DNA of 64,000 bases from Macrocystis pyrifera (taxonomy: Eukaryota; Sar; Phaeophyceae; Laminariales; Laminariaceae). Shown here piece by piece: positions 35,301 to 46,900 of this stretch. Numbering within the stretch: position 1 is the first letter of the stretch; every line of letters begins with the position of its first letter. The stretch spans positions 11,356,734-11,420,733 of the forward strand of contig JASSKH010000003.1 in the NCBI GenBank assembly GCA_031763025.1, in the 5' to 3' direction. The position numbers were made by a program, and so were the translations under genes. The notes beneath the pieces were generated by a model. It worked only from the letters and a program-made list of their open reading frames with translations, ran no database searches and was not told where the DNA came from.

Positions 35301-36917
35301 GGATGTCAAAGCTACACGCGATGCATCCTGTTCCGTTGTCACTGCGCCCCCTGAAAAAGCTGCGCAGTCCGCAGACCAACCCAACCACGCCGCCGGGCGA
35401 TAATGCATGCTGTGGTAGCGCCGCTCTCATACTCACTCGTTTGCTCTCCCTTCCATCACGACACACGCGACGTTGAACCGCGATTAGCCGGCGGAGTCTC
35501 TGGCTCTGCTGGTGTCCTTCCTGAAGTCGGGGCTGACCGAGAAGCAGGTCGTCAAGATGTTATCCGTCTTCAGCTGTATAGGGCCTGTGGGTAAGCCGCG
35601 TTTTGAAGGATTTTGTCTCTGTATCTATGTACCCCCGTGGGCCACGTTCCTTCTGCTTGCTTGCTTGCTTGCTTACGTCCTCCTCTGGCCTAGATCGGGG
35701 CAGACTGACGGAGGACCTACAATTTTTTCCACTGCAAGCCGAACGGAGCCCGTGGGGGCGGAAGCGGCTTTTTATGTTTTTCATCCCCTCTTGCTTTGAT
35801 CGTGTGTTTTTTTATCGCTTTCAATGTACGCATAGTATCATACCTTCTATAGAGGCAAAGCCGAGGCCGACCGAAAGATTAGGGTTGCGAAAAATGAAAC
35901 GACACCTCTATAAAACACACGGGGCGCGCACACGCGTGGACACGAAAAATACCAGAATCCGTAGCTCAGGCACGCCTTGTTGTCTTTTGTTTCACCTCTT
36001 ACACTGAGGTTCCTATTCTGGTCTGTTCCATTGCGCCGCCCCGTCGACACCCGCCCACGCTGCGCTCGTTTCCACAAACAAAAGGGTTGACCCTCGGTAT
36101 CGCGATCTCGGAGTTCGCGGGGAAACTGGCGGACGCCATCCTGGTGGCGATGGCGGCGGGGACCTTTATTTACGTCGGGGCGACAGAAGTCATCGCGGAA
36201 GAGTTTGACAGCCCACACGACAAGTGGAAGAAATTTTTCGCGCTTTCAAGTGAGTTTGTTTTTCGGTGATTGAGAGCCCTTGTGGTCGACAGGGGACACG
36301 CTGGTTACGTCCCCGGGTTTCTTATTTCAGTATGCATCTTGCGAGTTAAACGGATACTGCTCCTTGCCTGCCGTATAATTATCTCTAGACCATCACAATA
36401 GCCCACATGGCAAGTCAGAGAAGTGTTGCGCGCTTGTGTGGAATCGACCGACCTGCTGGTCTAGAATGTGAAAATTGTGATGTTGTTGTGCACTGGTTCA
36501 CGTAACCCGTGGTTCTCCTGTCGAAGCACATGACAAGTGAAAATTGTTTCACTCAGAAATTTCGGGCGTTTCGGGCGGTGCGCGTGTGTGGAATCGAAGC
36601 ACGTCCTGGTACAGTGGAGGTGCCGATTTTGTTTTTATAGATCAAACACCCTTCTTGTACTCGTACCGATGACGATGTTCACAGCTCCCTGGTTAAAGCA
36701 AGGAAGTACCAGGCGCGAATGGTGGGTTGTCATCACAAACGGGCCCAGCTGTGTTGCAGGAACGCGTACCGTTGCACTTGTTGCCGCCGTTTGCGTCTCG
36801 ACTTAACAAGGGCCCTTCTTTCTCGGGCGTTTTGCGTGTTTTGACCGGCCCACAGGTGGAATCATCATCATCGCGTTCGTCACTAACTGGGCGGAGACTC
36901 TTGAAGGGAGGGCGTGA
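32342..36917 (+). CDS. ZIP-family divalent metal transporter (second ZIP)
   Basis: Six exons, 32342-32576, 32955-33146, 34570-34946, 35488-35590, 36085-36249 and 36856-36917, join with consistent phases and GT-AG borders to 377 residues with no break. A signal peptide (MGFRIMRLVTLWLVASAEG) and a short luminal part with CSVGDSPATC come first. TM segments follow, with SGGVFLSLAFGHMIPHATH at the TM2/TM3 border, an acidic variable loop (187-225), HALMETMALGL in TM4 (His240, Glu244), HQPAES in TM5 (His267, Glu271), and TM6-8 (GIAISEF, GTFIYVGATE, GIIIIAFVTNW). The HxxxE pairs in TM4 and TM5 match the ZIP binuclear metal site. It is of the ZIP1/plant-ZIP type and clearly not the LIV-1 type of its neighbour. 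Import of zinc or iron into the cytosol is the expected role; the metal is not predictable. Confidence 0.9.
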
Positions 36918-39647
36918 TCCTGCACAGACGCGGTGCCCAGTTTTTCGTGTGACCGTTGGGGGGATTTATTCCTCCTATCGTGTGGGTGGTGGGAGGCGTC
37001 GCCCAAGTTTCAATAGATAATTTCGGCAAAGGACCCCGTACGGGGATATGAGCGCGGGGTCTCATCCGAGAATAGTAGTAGCATCGATCACCTGTGGCGT
37101 GTTGGTGTTTTAGCATTGCGCTTGCTCTTCGCATGGACGGAAGGGAGGTGTTGCCGAGAGCCACCGCCCCGGGTTTTCTGACAGTTATGGTCGTCAAATC
37201 TAGCCGCATGCACTCGTTCAGTCTTTCTTCCGACCGCTCGCTGGTCAACAGAGAGAGTTTCGTCCGTATAAGAAGCAAGTTTTTTTTTTGCTATTGGCGG
37301 CAGTTTTATGCGTAAAAGAGGATAGACAATCTTGCGTGGTACCAGTTATCAAATCAGTATATGATGTAGGGTGTTGTCGCGCTACCGGGCAGGTTAGGCT
37401 TCGGCGTTATCCTTCCCGGGATGGGCTTGCATTGTCTCGTAGGCACAATTAAAAACAGGAATGGGGCAGATAATCCTCCACCGACGGTCGCGCATCATGG
37501 CGACTCGGCGCTGCAACGCGTAGCAGGGGCGGGGGCTCGCCTCTGTCTATACGTATTAGATCAAGCACGTGCCCGCTCTGCCGGGCACGGAACAAAAACG
37601 GTGAACGGCGATAAAGTGAAACGACGACGTTTCCAGTATGTAATATGTATCCTGCCCGCATCCTATTGGTCAACTTTCTTTACAGTAAATTATGATTGGC
37701 CGGAGAGTCCCTGGTCGACCGGTGTCATCACGTTTGAGTAAAAATCCCCATATCCCAAAGTGCTCTGCGTTTGTTGTGTCGAGGGGCGTCCAAGAGCTAG
37801 GCGCGGCTTGCTCGTGGTGAAAAAGGGAGAGGACTTTTGCGCATCCTGACGTCCGATTAGCCCATGTATGATTGTCCAGCCTACTACTACTACTATTAGC
37901 ACTTCAGTATGGGCCCGCCAACAAGAAACATCGAATCCGGGCAAGCCTGAGATTCTTATAGGGGCGCCATCTTCAAACAACATTGAGCATAGGCAATTAT
38001 ATAGGATTTAGTGTAGAGTTCACCACTGAGCCGTTTTTCTTCACCCAATCTTCTTGGCGTTCTCCCAAAAGTGAGCATTATGTTCTTATTGGACACTTTT
38101 TTATGGGCGGGCCTATACTACACTGCTACTGCTATTACTACAACTACAAGTACTACTGCTGTTACGGTTACTCCTGTTTTTGGAGCCCTGTATGCTACAA
38201 GTCTCGCTGTGTCAGGTTCGCCAAAATTTCGTCTTCGGGAACGCGTACACTAGACGCGCGCACACAAGGGTTTCTATTTCTTTGGAGGCCCCAAACTTCC
38301 TGATCCACCCTTTCCCTTCGGACCCGTACAGGTCAAACATCCTCAGTCAGCGTAGTGTAATGCCTATGTTTGCAGACACCTGAGAGGACTCGGAAGGATG
38401 GATGCTGTGATTAGGCATTTTAGTTCGAGAATCAAGGTCTTCCATCTCCCAAGCTTTTCTCTTACACGCCCCCTAGGCTATACATACAGGTACTACTTCT
38501 CAGTTTTGATGCCGGTTCGAGAGTCACCGGACTCCTTTCAGCGAGAGATACTCCCAGCGGAGATCGTCCCAGACCTCTGGTGTTGCTTTTCAAAACGCCT
38601 TTTTTTGTTCGCGGTGGTCCAAAATAAGGATCAAATAAAAGGCGTTCTCGGGTGTTTTTGCTGAAAATATTTTTCGTTTGCTGCTGCCCAACGACGAAAT
38701 TATTGTTATCGCGTGCCTACTCCTATCACGTTTGAGCAAGCCAACATTAAAGGCTTAATCAGGCGCGACTGGGGGTCCAACGGAAAAGAGGACGCAGCCG
38801 CATGCGAACGTGCGGCGAAGGCGATGCCCACGTCGTAATCTCTCAAAAACTCTGGGCTTCGAATGATTTCTTTCCGTCGAGCCCAACGCGAAATCCGAAA
38901 CGTCTAACGCACTCGTACCGTGCAGCTCTTTACCGCGGCCAACTACGAGTGATGCCCATTGCAGCGCCGTCCACCGCCCCGTCGTGTGCTAGAGGCCGTA
39001 CCTTATCTCGACGGTAACCGTAAACACCGTAGAAATTGTGTGCGAAGAGCTGTGTGATCACAGTGTTACGTGCACACCGCCTGGTCCACACACAATGGTA
39101 TACGAAGTACCTCAATGTCTACTGCGGCCCATAATGCGACACATCGTTGGTCGGTTAGTGGCAAGGACGAACCGCGTTCGGGTGACTTTAGTTGGCTCAA
39201 TCTGTAGGTAAACGTACCACACGAAGAGGTCGTGGCATCATAAAAACTCGAACCGTGAGGAAACGATGGAAACCGGGAGGCGGCCTCGTTGCGCCTCTAT
39301 CGACGGCACCCCCTTCGATAACGTTATCAACAGGAACTATTTTTGCACTCCATACATTCGGTGGAACCAAAACCCTCCCGTACACGTCAGGGAGCCACCG
39401 TAGACTGCAGCTTCCAACTTCTACTGCCCCCTCACGGCGAGTTAGAGAAGAGGCACTACTGCTGTACTCTACTGTAACAATGCTAACTACCCTTCCTCTG
39501 GGCTTGCACACGAAATTCGCCAAACAACGAGTAACTTAAACCTGTGACCGGCCCCAGCTCAACCTTCTGCTGTATATACACGGCGCCGTGTCAAGCGACA
39601 CAAAGCGGTCTTCGAAATATGTTGGTGGGGGCTTAGGCAACAACTTA
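36918..39647. other. Convergent 3' region between ZIP and GNAT genes
   Basis: The ZIP gene (+) and the acetyltransferase gene (-) both end here. I see no exon. Frames at 37421-37741 (+) and 39197-39523 (-) have no motif and no plausible partner exons. Confidence 0.4.
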
Positions 39648-41785
39648 TTATAGTTGCTTGGAAAGGTAGACGCGAGATGGACGTCTTCGTTTTCTGGCCA
39701 GCATCTCGTCCTCTAGAGCCGCCAGCTCGAACCCCATTCCCTCGTACAAGGCAAGCGCGATGTCGTTTCCCTGGAGACGAGCACGAGACAGGGCGAGCAA
39801 GAAAAACAACGAACATACACAGTAAGATTTCTCGGCCTTCGTAATGCGCCGTGTCTCCCTTCACAAGTCACACTTTGGCACAATACGTTCGAACCACCCA
39901 CAGCAAATACCGCCCGCTTCTTGAAGAGAAAGGCAGTTGCGTTGACCGGTCGGCCGGGGCTGCAGGGGGCTACGTGCCGAACTGAAGCAAGCCGTTTTCG
40001 CCTGAGCAGCGCTTGAGGGTGAAAGCTACAAAACAGTTAGAAGCCGCAGTATTAAATAATACCTGGTACCACGCATAGGTACAAGTTATCGTATGACACT
40101 ACGCACACCTATCCATATCGTGGCAGTAAACCTACGGGTGCTGTATATACGAATCTCAACTATTACTGATATTTACGCAAAACATTGGGGCATCCCTCCA
40201 TGAGAACACCCACCGAAGTTGCGGCGAATTCGCTTTTCAGTTGTCTGAAACATCGGCCGACGGCGCACAACTCGCGATGCAAACGTTACACGTGTGGGCA
40301 GCAAAACAGAACCAAGAAGCCCAGACTCGCGCTGTTAGGGGTGCTGACAGGCCTAACGCCGGCCGAGTACGGTGCCACAAGAAACGGACAGCGATGCTAG
40401 CCAAACCAGGAGGCCCCGACGGTGAAAAAAAAATGGCGAAAGATCGCTCCCCATTTGCTTGCTTGCCTGCTCCACCGATACGTAAAGGCGGTCCTCCTCC
40501 GGCCACAATTCTCTCACGATCTCGAGCGCCGAATTGACCATGGTTCGGCCGATCCCTCTCCGTCGCTGAGATCGGTCGACCACGACGTTGGCCAAGTAGG
40601 ACACGTCCGGCGACTTCTTGATGGCGGTACTACCCACCGCCGATTCGCGGCTGGTGTCTACCTCGTTCTCGTCGCTCATGTCCTCACGCTCGCCGTCTGA
40701 TGCCGGCGAGTGTTCGCCTGCTGCTGCTGTCGTTGCCGCCGCCGCTGCCGACGCCGCCACCGCCACCGCGGTTGTCTCCGCTAAGACCGACTCGGCTAGA
40801 GACCTCTCTTCGGAGGAGGTGGGCTTTGGAAGCATTCCGATCTCGAGAAAGCCCACAACCTTGCCCGACAGCTTGTCCTCGACAACCACCATGCTGTGCC
40901 GGATCTCGTTTCGCGTGACGCGCCCCAAGCGGCCGTTGACCTGACCGAAAAAGGAGAAATCCTGCATTCGCCGCCGTCCGTAGCGTCGCGTTCGGCAGTT
41001 TGGAAGCACGCAATTAGCGCAAGCGTTAGCGAAAAAGGGGGCGCGTCGCCTGGTGCGGCTGTGCAGCTCTACTGACTGTTGAGTGCAAGTGCGCGCATGC
41101 GGCTACGCACAATGTGGCGTCGATAGTTTCCGGTGCAAGAACGACCTCGTGGGTGGCGATCTACCGGGGCTGCTGTTGCCGCACGAGGTAGTGCCGTACG
41201 TGGTGACGCACGCAGCTATTAATAGGAGGGTTGCAAGTACAGCCTTCCATACGGCCCAAGGCACTATCAGGGCGACGCACGAGGGACAAACACAAACGGA
41301 ACAGCAAGTAACGTTGCCGTGTAAAAAGGATACAGATTGCGTGCCTGAAATAATTGAAGGGGAAACTCGAACCATTGGAAGGGCCCTCTGAAGGTGTCGA
41401 CGCACAGGTGCGAGATGCTGAACATGTCGTCCTTCTGCGCCGTCCGGACGAGCAACCCAGATTCAACGCCTGATCCGCCATGACTGCTGAACTTCTGAAG
41501 CACGCCATCTTGCTCCTCGCGCTGAGAAACGATCTTCTTCCAAGATCCCCAGCCTCCGGCTGTTGTCGGGGCTACCGTCTTGCCGCTGCCCCCCTTCTTT
41601 GAAGTGACTACGGCGATCGGGCCAGCGTGGTCGCCGTGCTCAGGGCTGAAAAGAAGCTGCGTGCTGAGGCGGCGATATACACGGGGTGTGTGTCTGCTAA
41701 CGCCTAGCTGCAGCGATCCAGGAGGAGAAAACGCTAGCCCAAAACATGCGCCGTGCGATAGCGCGGCTACCAATGGGGTACGCAT
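39648..41785 (-). CDS. Plastid-targeted GNAT-family N-acetyltransferase
   Basis: Three exons on the minus strand: 41785-41345, about 40961-40467 (or from 40940) and 39770-39648. The N-terminus is a heterokont-type plastid presequence, a hydrophobic signal ending in ACFGLAF (Ala followed by Phe). The GNAT fold follows: LLVRTAQKDD at the first strand, MVVVEDKLSGKVVGFLEIG (strands 2-4), then a Ser/Ala/Glu-rich insertion, SYLANVVVDRSQRRRGIG (motif A, acetyl-CoA site), LYVSVEQ, and in the last exon NDIALALYEGMGFE (motif B). Related plant plastid enzymes acetylate lysines or N-termini; the substrate here is unknown. The last intron starts CAG/GCAAGC, a GC donor, and phase and homology leave no other join. 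The first intron may also use a GC donor (CAG/GCACGC at 41344). Insertion length is unusual. The gene is head to head with another plastid-protein gene. Confidence 0.85.
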
Positions 41786-42429
41786 GGCTTGGAGTGCGAT
41801 AGGGTACGATGAAAAAGAAGTCCTTACGTACCCTGGCTTGGTCATGAACAGGGAGTTATTGTTTTTCAAGTGGCGTTTTTTCGGCGGGCCGCAAGGCACC
41901 ACGTATGCCATCGGTGTTGCCTCGCGCAGCCAGCCAGCTGCTCCAGCTACGGACGTGATCAGAGTTCGTGCGGGCCGCTCCATCGCTTTGAGGTATGCTA
42001 AAACCCCGCTTGGAAGGGGGGGGGGCTGCCCTTGTGTCACTCGTGGTGTGCAATTGATGCATGGGATGAACCTACGAGTATGCAACTTGACGTTGACGTG
42101 CGGATCGCAAATAAAATGATGCGAACAACACATGGAGCATGAAGCAGAAGCATGAAGAAAGAAGGTGGACAACATCCGCTATTCAACTAGATTGCCAACT
42201 GCCAACACAGGCACAGCTAAATGCGGAGATTGAAAAAGTACTGCGCAGAGTGCAGACCAAATCTCAGCAATCGACATAACAAGCCATCATTTTCAAAAGC
42301 TGAGTTCTGCCCACCTTCTTCTCTCCCTGCGGCCACGACTCCTCTCTCCCTCTCTATGTTTGTACAGCTTGTACAGCAAATACACCGTCAACAGAACAAC
42401 ACACGGCATCCCGCTTGGACGGTATCGTC
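41786..42429. promoter_or_regulatory. Intergenic region between two divergent plastid-protein genes
   Basis: This 644-bp stretch separates the start codons of the GNAT gene (-) and the small plastid protein gene (+) and should contain both promoters. The minus-strand frame stays open to 42175, so the GNAT gene could start further upstream at ATG 41983, which would narrow the gap. No clear core promoter element is visible. Confidence 0.4.
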
Positions 42430-42980
42430 ATGAGGCCGGTCAATCCGCTGGCACTCTTTAGGGGGCTGCTACTGATTCATTTTTTCGCCGCCGAAGCGTT
42501 AGCGTTCACTCCCTTCGTAACATCAACCGTCGCACGCACGCACGCACAAGCAGCGGCGACCGCCGATGCGCGTGGACGCAGCAGCAGAAGCAGTCGCTCA
42601 GCACAACACGCGCCATCGGGCACTCCTCCGGCACTGCGACGCTGGACCATGTCGCACCCGGCGGGAAGGGAAAGTACTCGCAGTACTCGTACTATTAATA
42701 CGTGGCAAAGGAGTGCCAGGGGTGTGAACAACGGGGATGAGGACGAGCCGTATATTATACCGGAAGCGGGCTGCGCGGGGTGGACACGAGCAAGCTTACG
42801 GGCTCGGACAAGCGAGACGCCGAGTGGTTTCAGCGCACGGCGGAGCGGGAGGCGAGCGGGCAGCTGCAGTGGTTCGAAGACCCCGTGACCTATATCGCCC
42901 TCTTTGCGCTGGTGCCCGTCCTCATCGGCGTTTGGGGGGTGTTAAATTGCTACATCCCGGGCTTCTGCTCCCCGAACTGA
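42430..42980 (+). CDS. Small plastid-targeted one-helix membrane protein (one frameshift)
   Basis: From ATG 42430 the frame encodes a signal peptide (ALFRGLLLIHFFAAEALA) followed directly by FTPF, the Ala/Phe junction of heterokont plastid preproteins, then a Ser/Arg/Ala-rich transit region to DEDEPYIIPEAG. The reading then changes frame at the G4 run 42777-42780 and continues as VDTSKLTGSDKRDAEWFQRT, a Glu/Gln-rich amphipathic part and one membrane helix (ALFALVPVLIGVWGVL) before NCYIPGFCS and a TGA at 42978. One extra G would join the two parts. The short stroma or lumen segment and single helix suggest a thylakoid membrane subunit or assembly factor, but I do not recognise the family and the role is inference. 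Confidence 0.65.
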
Positions 42981-43955
42981 AGAGGAGGGGATGGTGTACG
43001 TACGTGAGCGGAAATGGGGGCGGAGGGTGGTTAATGTTTTTTTTTTTCCGTTTGCCGAGAGGCATTATAGTAGTAGTCGCATCAGTAGCACTCGTGGTCT
43101 AGAGGGGTACATATCATAATATCATTACTGCTGTGCGTCGAGGTAAAGGGAGAATCAGGCGGAGTGATGGCAAGATGAGTGATAAATGCTGCTGACCGTG
43201 TCGCTTCACTTTTTAACTTTTATCTGGCGGATTGTCATACAGATAAGATGACGCGGACTGACAAGTCGTTGTTGTGTACATGTGTATATAGTGCAAGAAG
43301 ACGAGGGAACGCTATATGGGGCATCTCGAACAGTGGGCTCCTGGCTCGGTGTGAGCATGCCTGTCTGTGGTTGCTCTGTCGCTCGGTGCGCATGATGCAG
43401 CTACAGCAGTACCTTGCTTGCTTTACTAGTAACTACGGCAGCAACTACTGCCAGGGTATGTTATTTCCGGAGTATATGCTCTGTGTGATAGTGTGGTAAA
43501 TGCTGGTGGAGACGCGTCGCCGGGGTTTTCGCTGCTACGGTAGAAATGCAGATTTGGCGGCTTGCGCCCCTATTGGTGTGGTTCGGGTCGCTACCCAACG
43601 GTGGGTTCGACCAGTTGGTAGGAATAAAAGTTGTTGATGGAATGTCAATGCTGGTCGCACCAGGTGCGATAACATAATGGGCATTGCCGAGGCGCCACGA
43701 AGAACCTTACCGCTGTACACCGTTATGTCTTTTGCAACCAATCACGTTCATGATAGCACCATTTTCCATCGGAGCGTGAGTATTTTTCGCCCCCGAGGAC
43801 AACATTGCAACGAAAGTATCGCCGCTTGTTGCATGTATCGCGTAGGGTTAGGGTTTGGCTTCGAATATCTTCCAGGCTAAAGAGCATTCGTACATACATA
43901 CCCCGGCTACGAGTACACGGTCGTAGCGAAAAAATGCCCCCAACCCAACTGTTTC
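42981..43955. other. Convergent 3' region
   Basis: The small plastid protein gene (+) and the kelch gene (-) end toward this 1-kb stretch. No exon or RNA gene is visible in it. Confidence 0.45.
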
Positions 43956-46900
43956 TCAAAACATCCATAGAAGGTGCGGCGGCTGCCCTCGAGCCGGCCA
44001 ACCCGTCGCAAGCGCCGCCGATGCAACAACAGGAATGGCAGCAACGACGAGCGAGAACCCGATTGAAACCGCGCGCGTCCCGCCAGACTGCGAGGCTGTA
44101 TCTCCTGCGGTGCAAAAGTCTCCCCCCGCTGTGTCAGTACAGGTACACCCGAAATCCGTGCACGTCCCGATGTCACCGCAGACAATTCCCCCCAGGGTGC
44201 AGAACACTGTCACGTCACAGGGAGCAGACCAGGATAACGGGTCACTTATTTAGTACTCAGGAGTATGACAGTGCTGTACTGAGGTCTTCGACCCAGCGTT
44301 GCCAGTCCACGAATGCAAACCTTTCGTTTTTGCAACGCCTGTGAGAGGTTGTACAACACCTACTTTGGCTCGGTTGCTATTCGTCGGTTTTTCTGCCGTG
44401 CTAGGAGCTTTGTATCATACGATGAATGTAGCGAGAGACAGAGAGAGGGCTATTCCTACAAAGGGGTCCAGTAGTGCTTATTTCCACCAATACTGGACTG
44501 CTCAATCGGTCAATGTTAGAGTATGTGAGAAGGAACACCAATATTGCATCCGCCTGCTCTTGTACGAACAAGGGCTTCGGCTGTCCCTGCAAGCAAGTGT
44601 CTCTGGGGCTCACCCCTTGCCATGTGCGACTGCTACGGTCGTCTTACGCCTGAACTTGCTGAGCTCTAATTCGCTGTGGACGTTGTTTTGTTTAATGTTT
44701 TAGGGGATACGGCCGGTCGGCAGCGTGGCCGATTGTTTCCCGCTTATCACAGCCCACGTTTCCTGTAAGCTATTCTTCGAGGGGTGCTTTTACCTCTTGG
44801 CCTACGACGTTCTCAATGCAAGGACGATTGATCGAGGGTGAAACTAGGACTTACACACATGTGATGTGCTAATCTGCATCTTTGACGACCCGAAGAAGCT
44901 GTTTGTTGCGCAGACAGAAAGTCACAAGCGGCACCGCGATACTTTACCTACTGCGTGAACAGAACTATATCGTCATGCGCACTCTCTGTGCCACAGTCTT
45001 GTGACCACATAATTTGTATCTCCCAAGGATAGGATGAAGAATCTGGACGGACACGTGAGTGTACTAAAGGAGTCGTTGGGCGAATGGAAAACCGCAACGT
45101 TTCAACGTGAAGACGAGGAAGGAACATACGCACTCTACTCTACTGTAGTACCTGTATGTGCGAGTCCCAAGAGTTTGTTTCCTCACGTGTTTCAGTACTG
45201 ACGAAGACGTCGCTGACGAAAGAGCCTCCGTCCACAGCGTCGCCCGCGATCAAGTAAAGCGCGGGCTCTTTGGCTCCCTCGTCGTTAGTTTTTGTCCACG
45301 CCAGCATCCTGTGTCCCCACTTGCCGACGTATGTGGGGATGTTGTCCACTTCCGTCAGAGCCCACCCCATGCTGGAGTACAAATTCGATCCCGCGCCTTC
45401 CTCGTAGTTCACCTTTTTTGTTTTTGTGTTGTTGCAGAAGTCGTGCCATTCGATATACCAGGTATTCATATATGGTACACAGAAGGGGTATCGTACCTAA
45501 TTACAACGGGGAATTCGCCGCAGCGGGCTTAGCTCCGCGCGTGGCCGTAATGACCGAGGATATAGGCAAATCGAGGCCCTAAATGCAACAGTACTGCAGG
45601 GATCCATAAAAATAAACCGTGTTTGAGTGAAGAGAAGTAGCCAAATCGAGGCCGAAAATGCGATAGTACTGCCAAGAGGCACGTTTAAAATAAACGATGC
45701 CTGTGAGTGGATAGAAAGCAAACACTGGAATCGGATTCACTGAACCAGCAACATATAAATGTTGATATCCACTATTTGGGGTAATTGGTGTACCCATCCA
45801 TGTGTGCGTGTGATATACCTCCTGATCTTGCTTCAGACAGTGTCTGGCGTTTTATTCACGGCTCGCGAGCTCTACCAATACCGGGTAGTTGTTTTCGCTC
45901 GGTCTCGAGCGCAGGGTGTGATAGTTTATGGACGAAAAACGACGAACGCAACCCGGGGTGGACGTATTCTACACGCAATAAAAAGGCAACAAGCTGCGCA
46001 CGAAAATAACTTTACTTCTCCCTTGGCTATTGCCCCCGGGTTCGGTGTGTAGGAAGTTAAGACGAGTACGGTTGAGTGGATACCACAACATTAACTCACA
46101 TGATGCCAGGTCGAGCCATCCGAACTGAACCACATATCGACGTAACCGATCATGGAGGAGACGATACTGTTGCCGTTCTGCCCCATGTAACCGCCGCCCG
46201 CGAGCCACATGCGGGGGCCGTTTCCCGATAACGTGCGAGACGGTATGGAAGGCGTTACGTCCGAGTACGGGTCATCGACGCTCGTTAAAGTTGTCACGTC
46301 GAAAAATCCTCGAGCTTGCCAGTCCGCGTTCTCCTTGACGACCGACCAAGATGCTGCCAAGGCAAGGTTCGGCAGGAAAAAGGAACACGTGACAGAAGAC
46401 GAAATGTATGAAATGATGTTTCTCGGCCACACCGTAACTTCACCCCGTGCGTATGGCAAAGATGTTTTCCATCTCCGGTCGAAAAACTAGAAATCGTACT
46501 GCCGCGCAAAGACGATGCACAAATGGGCCACGCTACAAATACGATGCTGGGTAATAAATTGTTTTTTTTTTCATCAAAATATTGTAAGATGAAATATTGC
46601 AGCTCAGTTTTGTTGGAAGAATGAAAGTGTTATATTGCATGGGGTTGTGGCTACAGCTGCTTCTTCATAACCGACAATGTGAGTCGACCACACCACAATT
46701 TTAGCGGCATTTTCTTGATTGCCACAGTTTACCGCCAACCATGCTCATGTCACGTTACTACTAATACTGTCAAACGCGATGCTAGTGTAGGTGTATCTTG
46801 ACGGGCAATTACTTCGGGAAATCGCCAATGGAGATATTACCAGTCGCTTGCATCGAACCCACAAATAATCGCCATGATCCGAACACCACAAGACATGCCT

